A stretch of DNA of 9,907 nucleotides from Flavobacteriales bacterium (GTDB lineage Bacteria > Bacteroidota > Bacteroidia > Flavobacteriales_F > PHOS-HE28). The notes below the pieces were generated by a model, which had not been told where the DNA came from, made no database searches, and was given only the letters and a program-made list of their open reading frames with translations. Positions within the stretch are counted from its first letter, which is position 1; every line of letters begins with the position of its first letter. Below are positions 6,208 through 9,907 of this stretch, piece by piece. The stretch lies in the NCBI GenBank assembly GCA_016710685.1, contig JADJVC010000036.1, positions 1 to 9,907 on the forward strand, given 5' to 3'. The position numbers and the translations under genes are program-made.

Positions 6208-6405
6208 ATGACCGCGATTCACAGGCTTCTGGCGGTCCGACGCCTTGAGATATTCATCGCGGGCATGACGTTTTTCTTTGGATGCTGGCTGCTGATGCCT
6301 GCGGTCTCCATGCGGCCTGACGTGGAGCCTACCACCGCAAAACCGCAATCCGGCCTCTGGGCGGCGATCCTGCGCGCTCTGGCGGCAATCCTTAGGAAGG
6401 GGTGA
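6208..6405 (+). CDS. 65-residue single-pass membrane protein
   Basis: The ATG lies in ATGA with the end of a 14-codon upstream frame, and GGGGTGA about eight bases upstream is a usable ribosome site. A basic N-terminus (HRLLAVRRLE) is followed by a hydrophobic helix at residues ~15-34 (IFIAGMTFFFGCWLLMP) and an amphipathic basic tail (LWAAILRALAAILRKG). This is compatible with a small lysis-type or accessory membrane protein, but no family is recognised. It is followed closely by a second small gene with a good ribosome site. Confidence 0.45.
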   Translation: MTAIHRLLAVRRLEIFIAGMTFFFGCWLLMPAVSMRPDVEPTTAKPQSGLWAAILRALAAILRKG

Positions 6406-6409
6406 GGCT

Positions 6410-6694
6410 ATGACAGGATGGGGCAAAGCACGGCTGGTCGTCTATCTCTCGGCGCTGTTCGCGGGCGTGACGTGGGAAAGCGGCGGTATTTTCAGCTTCG
6501 CCCCTGCTGGCGGCTATCGCTCAACCGTAGCCGAATTGCCCGGCACGGGAATACCCGTGCGAGAGGGGCATGTTGCGTTTGCTACAAACGGACGAAAGAG
6601 CGGCGAGGGTGCGGGCACAGGAACGGGCGTTCCGGTTTATAGAGATGGCATCTCATGGCTCACATATTCAGCGAATGTGGCAGTAACGGCGTAA
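6410..6694 (+). CDS. Small protein, chimeric-looking: membrane-type N-terminus joined to a fibre-like C-terminus
   Basis: AAGGGGTGAGG (6397-6407) is a strong ribosome site for ATG 6410. Residues 1-20 (MTGWGKARLVVYLSALFAGV) look like the start of a small membrane protein of the kind found near phage lysis genes. From about residue 25 the sequence changes to a Gly/Thr-rich type (VAELPGTGIPVREGHVAF, then GEGAGTGTGVPVYRDG) that resembles the C-terminal ends of phage fibre or adhesion proteins. The change near 6480 suggests two gene ends fused by deletion or recombination. The 94-residue frame is intact. Function is unknown. Confidence 0.45.
   Translation: MTGWGKARLVVYLSALFAGVTWESGGIFSFAPAGGYRSTVAELPGTGIPVREGHVAFATNGRKSGEGAGTGTGVPVYRDGISWLTYSANVAVTA
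6543..6560. repeat. Perfect 7-bp inverted repeat with a 4-nt loop inside a gene
   Basis: GCACGGG (6543-6549) and CCCGTGC (6554-6560) pair exactly around AATA. The hairpin lies inside the C-terminal half of the gene at 6410, near the inferred module boundary. No T-run follows. Confidence 0.5.
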
Positions 6695-6698
6695 TGAA

Positions 6699-7649
6699 TT
6701 GACCACAGAATCACAACTAGCCAAAGCATTTCGTAATGGAGCCGCGCTGATTACCAATCAAGCGCGGCTAAACCAATTGCGTGATGCTATTGCTAGGAAT
6801 GATTATCAGGCTGTGTTAGCGGCTGTTGACATTACGGATTCGGCTTGGGATGAGTTTCGCGTATTGCTGACTCAGTCTTACGCAGAAGGGGCTATTTCTG
6901 AAATCGACGGGATGCCTTACCGTGATAGGCCAAGGTGGAATAGCGCGACTGGACAGGTCGAGCGATATGCTAGGGATGTAATCGGCGCGCACATCACTAG
7001 GATTGCAGAGGATACACGCGCTGCCGTTCGCGAGACTGTTGCGGACGGGATTGCGTTTGGACGTTCAACCAATCGGATTGCGCTGGATATTCTGGGCGGG
7101 CGCTCCGGGTCTGGCCGTGTCGGGGGAGTTATTGGACTAAACGCTGTTCAGGCACGTTGGGTCGCTAACATGCGGGCTAAGTTGGAGTTGAAGCCTGAAT
7201 CCGCTTTGAGTTACGGGTTGCGGGATAAGCGGTTCGACAAGCTACTCACGGGCAGCAAAAAACTTACCGCTGCACAGATTGACAGGATAACGCAAGCCTA
7301 TGCGGATAAGTTGCTTAGGTCGCGGGCGCTGACCATCGCTAGGACCGAACGCGGGGCTGCTACGAACAACGGCAGGCAAGAGGCGTGGAGGCAAGCTGCG
7401 GATAAGGCGGGATTACCATATCAAGCCATCCGCAAGACGTGGGTGCACTCGGCTAGAAAGATGGACCCTAGACCGTTCCACATTCAGGCCGGGCGCGAAA
7501 AGCTAACCGTGCAAGGGTTGAATACGCCGTTCAATATTGGCGGGTTTATGTGCTTGCATCCGCATGATGTGATGTTGCCTGCGGGGGAAGTTGTGAATTG
7601 CGGATGCACTTGCAAGTATAGCATAAACAGGCGGTGGCGTGATGACTAG
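6699..7649 (+). CDS. MuF-like phage minor head (head morphogenesis) protein
   Basis: The 316-residue product has the Mu gpF-type architecture. A helical N-terminal half (YAEGAISEIDG, VERYARDVIGAHITRIAED) is followed by a region from about residue 205 with ALTIARTERGAATNNGRQEA and KTWVHSAR. It closes with a cysteine-rich end containing CLHPHDVMLPAGEVVNCGCT, where N300, C301 and C303 are the usual closing motif. Length is normal for the family. These proteins bind the portal and are ejected or structural in the head. The only in-frame start is TTG 6699, with no good ribosome site. ATG 6694 lies one frame away, and one extra T in AATTG would give an ATG start (MNLTTES). It overlaps the next gene by eight bases. 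Confidence 0.8.
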   Translation: MTTESQLAKAFRNGAALITNQARLNQLRDAIARNDYQAVLAAVDITDSAWDEFRVLLTQSYAEGAISEIDGMPYRDRPRWNSATGQVERYARDVIGAHITRIAEDTRAAVRETVADGIAFGRSTNRIALDILGGRSGSGRVGGVIGLNAVQARWVANMRAKLELKPESALSYGLRDKRFDKLLTGSKKLTAAQIDRITQAYADKLLRSRALTIARTERGAATNNGRQEAWRQAADKAGLPYQAIRKTWVHSARKMDPRPFHIQAGREKLTVQGLNTPFNIGGFMCLHPHDVMLPAGEVVNCGCTCKYSINRRWRDD

Positions 7650-8110
7650 CAGAGGCACAACGCGCGGGTTTCTAGCTAGCGTTTCTGCGTGGACAAGAGC
7701 CACCGAAGAACGCAGCAACGAAGCCTTTCTCACAGGGGGCGCTTGATTTCTACGATGCTCTTTCCGATGCAACACCAGTCCTAACCGGAAACCTGCGCAA
7801 CTCACTTGTCGCAACGGTTGGCGGATCGACTACGACAGTAACGGGGCCGGGTCGTAACCCATCTGATAGTGCATATCGCGGCGGGGCGGAGCAGTCCATC
7901 GCTAATATCATGAATGCCAAGGTTGGTGATAGGATCAGCTATATGTATAGCGCAACTTAATTCCGCAGGCTGAAGTGCGGATTCACCGGGTTTGACTCGA
8001 TAGGTAGGTTCTACTCGCAGGCCGGGCGATTCTGGGTCCAAACAGTCGGCGCTAGATACCGTTCAATCATGCGCGCGGCTGCAACTCGGCTAAGGATGAA
8101 TATGAAATGA
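7642..8110 (+). pseudogene. HK97 gp10-like head-tail (neck) protein, frame-broken
   Basis: ATG 7642 starts inside the end of the MuF gene. Frame 1 gives MTSRGTTRGFLASVSAWTRA and stops at 7744. Removing one T from TTT near 7725 shifts to frame 2, giving EAFSQGALDFYDALSDATPV, then LTGNLRNSLVATVGG, a typical gp10-family core. At 7958-7960 a TAA interrupts SYMYSAT-stop-FRRLKCGF in the same frame; a Tyr codon one substitution away would fit the family. It continues to RSIMRAAATRLRMNMK and TGA 8108-8110, overlapping the next ATG. Restored length is about 155 residues, normal for the family, whose members close the neck between head and tail. As written only a 34-residue peptide would be made. Confidence 0.65.
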
Positions 8111-8527
8111 CGCAAATCACAAACGCTGATGGTAAAATATGGGTTGCGCTGTCCAATCGCCTTGCCGCTTGGACTGAAACGCGGGTTATGCTACCTGACG
8201 TTGTTTTTCAGCCGGAAGCCGATGAATCTTATTTGATCGTGCAAGACGTTGGGCTTGAATCGGATATTCGACCGATCAATCAGGATTGCGGCGAAGTATT
8301 CTCCGGCTTGCTTAATGTCTCTGTGATGGCACCACTTGGATGGACATGGGCGCAACACAAGGGATTGGCTGGTCGGGTTGCAGACTTCCTTAGTGCCAGC
8401 GGGGTTCTAGGAGTATCAGGACGCGCGGGTAAAGTTCCAAACGCGCGCAAAGGTAATTGGTGCTGCTAGGCTAGATCAGTCTTGGAACCGTTGCGAGGTG
8501 CAAGCGGAATACAGGTGCTGGGGCTGA
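8107..8527 (+). pseudogene. Tail terminator-like protein, one frameshift near its C-terminus
   Basis: ATG 8107 overlaps the previous TGA. The first ~104 residues are continuous in frame 1 (MTQITNADGKIWVALSNRLA, LPDVVFQPEADESYLIVQDV, LNVSVMAPLGWTWAQ, AGRVADFL), a layout shared by siphophage tail terminators. Near 8418, TCAGGACGCG appears to hold one extra G. Frame 1 then runs into unlikely sequence and stops at TAG (8467-8469). The alternative frame continues DARVKFQTRAKVIGAARLDQ and ends EVQAEYRCWG at TGA 8525-8527, the normal beta-strand ending of such proteins. Restored length is about 139 residues. The protein would cap the tail tube and fix its length. Confidence 0.65.
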
Positions 8528-8528
8528 T

Positions 8529-8557
8529 TTGTCATGAGTGTGCGAGTGGGTTATATT
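8529..8557 (+). promoter_or_regulatory. Candidate sigma-70 promoter upstream of the tail tube gene
   Basis: TTGTCA (8529-8534) is separated by exactly 17 bases from TATATT (8552-8557), each matching the consensus at five of six positions. The start point near 8564 would lie about 20 bases before ATG 8586. This is one of the few gaps in an otherwise overlapping gene run, and it precedes the tail protein usually needed in the greatest amount. Confidence 0.5.
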
Positions 8558-8585
8558 AACGTCAACTATCACAAAGGGCTGAAAA

Positions 8586-9068
8586 ATGGCTGACAAAACT
8601 TTCGGGCGCGGACAGGCATTTGAAGTCTGCACCACTGCGCAAACTGATGACCTAGACTCGGCTGAATTTGAGGCGCTGACTTACACTCCGGTTTGCTGCT
8701 TGCAGGAAACGCCGGAACTGTCCAGTGCTGCGAACATCATTTCGGAAAACTGTATTTCCGGTGAGCGTATTCGTGGTGTCGGTGCGGATGAGGATTCCGA
8801 CTTTGAAGTGACTTGGTTCTATGACGAAGACTGCGCCGGGCAGGATGCTTTGCGTGGTTTTGGTCTTGCTAAGGCGAGCACTGGCTATGCGGTGCGCAAG
8901 GTCTACGCGGACGCTGTTGCTGGCGTGACGACTCCGACTTACGTTTATGCGCGCGTGATCTTCTCGGGTTACACGGATTCGGGTATCGGGATTGACGATG
9001 TGCAGACGCAAATGGTTATGGGTTCTGTTATCCAAGGGCCTGTTACTGTCAAGCCGGAAGCGGTCTGA
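8586..9068 (+). CDS. Phage major tail tube protein
   Basis: AAAGGG (8573-8578) precedes ATG 8586. The 160-residue product begins MADKTFGRGQAFEV, then a loop and a strand-rich core with FEVTWFYDEDCAGQDALRGF and a C-terminal IDDVQTQMVMGSVIQGPVTV. This fits the compact tail tube fold of siphophages, in which subunits stack as rings to form the DNA channel. Size is typical. The order after neck and terminator genes and before the chaperone is the classic one. The frame is intact. It sits alone, with a gap on each side, behind a plausible promoter. Confidence 0.7.
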   Translation: MADKTFGRGQAFEVCTTAQTDDLDSAEFEALTYTPVCCLQETPELSSAANIISENCISGERIRGVGADEDSDFEVTWFYDEDCAGQDALRGFGLAKASTGYAVRKVYADAVAGVTTPTYVYARVIFSGYTDSGIGIDDVQTQMVMGSVIQGPVTVKPEAV

Positions 9069-9077
9069 TAAATAGCC

Positions 9078-9098
9078 GCGCGGGGCTTTATACCGCGC
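9078..9098. repeat. 6-bp GC-only hairpin between tail tube and chaperone genes
   Basis: GCGCGG (9078-9083) pairs with CCGCGC (9093-9098) around a nine-base loop, directly after the tail tube stop. There is no T-run after it, so termination is uncertain. It could protect the 3' end of the tail tube message or partly reduce readthrough. Confidence 0.4.
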
Positions 9099-9107
9099 AA
9101 CTAATTC

Positions 9108-9114
9108 AGGAGGG
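9108..9114 (+). promoter_or_regulatory. Strong ribosome-binding site of the tail assembly chaperone gene
   Basis: AGGAGGG lies seven bases before ATG 9122, one of the strongest Shine-Dalgarno sequences in the window. It settles the start and suggests abundant product. Confidence 0.6.
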
Positions 9115-9121
9115 TGATTGA

Positions 9122-9613
9122 ATGGACTTTTCGACTGCGATTGAATATGATCGCGTTTATCCGGTTGTGCTTAAGGGTATTGACGGCACTCCTAATGGCA
9201 TCACGGTTAACGTGGTTAGCAAGGATGCCAAGCGCGTAGTTGAGGCGTTGCGTAAGGCGCAGGGCGATTATTGGGCTAAACTGGCGCAGGGTGAAAGTGA
9301 CGTGCCTATGCCGGATATTGAGCGGATTACGCTAGTCCATTGCATTGACTCGTGGGATTGGGGCGAACATAGCTGGGCGCATGTGTCTGGTAGTGGCCCG
9401 GCGTCATTGGTTGATCGTGAGTTTCTGATTGACCATCCTAACTCCAAGTGGTTCAAGGATCAGATTGCGGCGGGAACCGCTAACCTTGCAAAATTTTTCG
9501 CATCCGTCGCAGAAGACTGCGCGGCGTGGATCGAAAAAGACGTAATGTGGAACACCCGGGCGGCGAGGATAACCTTAGCCGCGCGGAATACCTGCGTTCA
9601 TGCGCAAGGGTGA
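9122..9613 (+). CDS. Tail assembly chaperone, zero-frame product
   Basis: The 163-residue zero-frame product begins MDFSTAIEYDRVYPVVLKGI. It includes VSKDAKRVVEALRKAQGDYW, ITLVHCIDSWDWGEH and FLIDHPNSKWFKDQIAAG. It then has NLAKFFASVAEDCAAWIEK, a plan seen in siphophage chaperones that coat the tape measure before tube assembly. After IEK (9533-9538) the zero frame degenerates into unlikely sequence (DVMWNTRAARITLAARNTCV) and stops at 9613. The neighbouring frame carries a convincing ending to 9657. Position directly after the tail tube fits. The assignment is by context and look; no search was run. Confidence 0.6.
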   Translation: MDFSTAIEYDRVYPVVLKGIDGTPNGITVNVVSKDAKRVVEALRKAQGDYWAKLAQGESDVPMPDIERITLVHCIDSWDWGEHSWAHVSGSGPASLVDREFLIDHPNSKWFKDQIAAGTANLAKFFASVAEDCAAWIEKDVMWNTRAARITLAARNTCVHAQG

Positions 9614-9657
9614 CAGGGTTCCAGATACGCGACCGCCTGCTAATTGCGTGGGTCTGA
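9538..9657 (+). CDS. Minus-one-frame extension of the tail assembly chaperone
   Basis: Stepping back one base after AAA (9536-9538) yields RRNVEHPGGEDNLSRAEYLR, then SCARVTGFQIRDRLLIAWV and TGA 9655-9657. This reads as the natural C-terminal helix of such proteins and would give a 178-residue product. The junction GAAAAAG (9533-9539) is an A-run where a ribosome could slip, and chaperones of siphophage tails often use a minus-one shift. But it is not a perfect X-XXY-YYZ heptamer, and one lost A would give the same picture. There is no start codon of its own. Confidence 0.5.
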   Translation, partial: RRNVEHPGGEDNLSRAEYLRSCARVTGFQIRDRLLIAWV

Positions 9658-9776
9658 TTCAATATTGCCAACAGCGCCCGCAGTTTTGTGGGCGTAATTG
9701 ACAATCCGCTTACTATGTCAGTGATCGAGGAATGGCAGCGGCATACATATGTTGTGCTGGACCGTTGGGAGCGTGA

Positions 9777-9907
9777 GTGTATGTTCGCCATGGACCGCGC
9801 GTTAGACGTTCTTATTCGGATGTGCTACAATATCATGCGGCTAGAAAGCAAGTAAAAACGCTTGTCGGCGGCGGTAAAGATAAAGACTGGAAGCGCGCGT
9901 ATGGCTG
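9777..9907 (+). CDS. Unidentified gene, 5' part only, running off the window
   Basis: Frame 3 is open from GTG 9777 to the window end, with GGGAG (9767-9771) upstream. It encodes MYVRHGPRVRRSYSDVLQYH, then AARKQVKTLVGGGKDKDWKR, a basic, helical sequence that looks like real protein from about 9813. Position after the chaperone suggests a small tail gene or the beginning of the tape-measure region. A competing 46-residue frame (ATG 9715 to TAA 9855, MSVIEEWQRHTYVVLDRWER) overlaps it and is also protein-like. The two may be parts of one gene joined by a lost or extra base near 9780-9815. Function is unknown. Confidence 0.35.
   Translation, partial: MYVRHGPRVRRSYSDVLQYHAARKQVKTLVGGGKDKDWKRAYG

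Noticed and set aside
6167..6211. 14-codon leader peptide before the gene at 6208
   Set aside because: The upstream ATAGGA is only a weak ribosome site, and no alternative hairpins or regulatory codon runs are seen. It is too short to support as a gene.
9078..9098. Rho-independent terminator after the tail tube gene
   Set aside because: The hairpin is real but no run of T follows on either strand, so it is recorded as a repeat only.
9699..9727. TTGACA at 9699-9704 as a promoter -35
   Set aside because: No -10-like hexamer lies 16-18 bases downstream, and the site is within probable coding sequence.
1..9907. CRISPR arrays, tRNA genes, transposases, integrase or toxin-antitoxin pairs
   Set aside because: I looked for regularly spaced direct repeats, cloverleaf-type ends and family motifs on both strands and found none that could be supported.

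Overview
The window looks like part of a tailed-phage (siphovirus-type) morphogenesis region, probably a prophage or phage contig from an alphaproteobacterium. Short head-completion and tail genes lie on the + strand, tightly packed with ATGA or one-base overlaps, in moderately GC-rich DNA. The Rhodobacterales-like flavour of the proteins is an inference from memory of protein style; no search was run. No terminase, portal, capsid, integrase, tRNA, IS element or CRISPR array is visible.

Layout. Positions 1-1440 hold decayed or badly sequenced + strand genes: the end of a probable fibre-type protein (1-535) and most of a family-4-like glycosyltransferase (610-1270). This then abuts a short unexplained minus-strand reading frame (1240-1449). 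Positions 1443-1736 carry three overlapping tiny minus-strand genes, two of which encode one-helix membrane peptides. They diverge from the phage block across a short candidate promoter region (1737-1842). Positions 1843-3637 encode a small head-associated protein, a DnaT_2-like connector, a head-closure-like protein and a two-domain Ig-like/BppU-like baseplate protein. Positions 3634-6084 encode an ~816-residue tail fibre/spike with a coiled coil, a tandem beta repeat, an SGNH esterase domain with an inserted beta region, and a large C-terminal domain; two compensating frame breaks split it. Positions 6208-6694 hold two small proteins. Positions 6699-9907 hold a MuF-like minor head protein, an HK97 gp10-like protein (broken), a tail terminator (broken), the tail tube, a tail assembly chaperone with a shifted-frame extension, and the start of one more gene.

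How it works together. From 1843 onward the products would close the head (connector, closure protein, MuF), set tail length (terminator), build the tail (tube, chaperone) and recognise the host. The SGNH spike could trim ester groups from surface polysaccharide during adsorption. A glycosyltransferase relic beside an older fibre-like relic hints at surface-polysaccharide interplay, but that link is speculative.

The main caution is that about a dozen single-base frame breaks and two in-frame stops hit otherwise well-formed genes, including ones a phage needs. The window is therefore either a decaying prophage or an assembly with residual indel errors. The sequence alone does not settle which.
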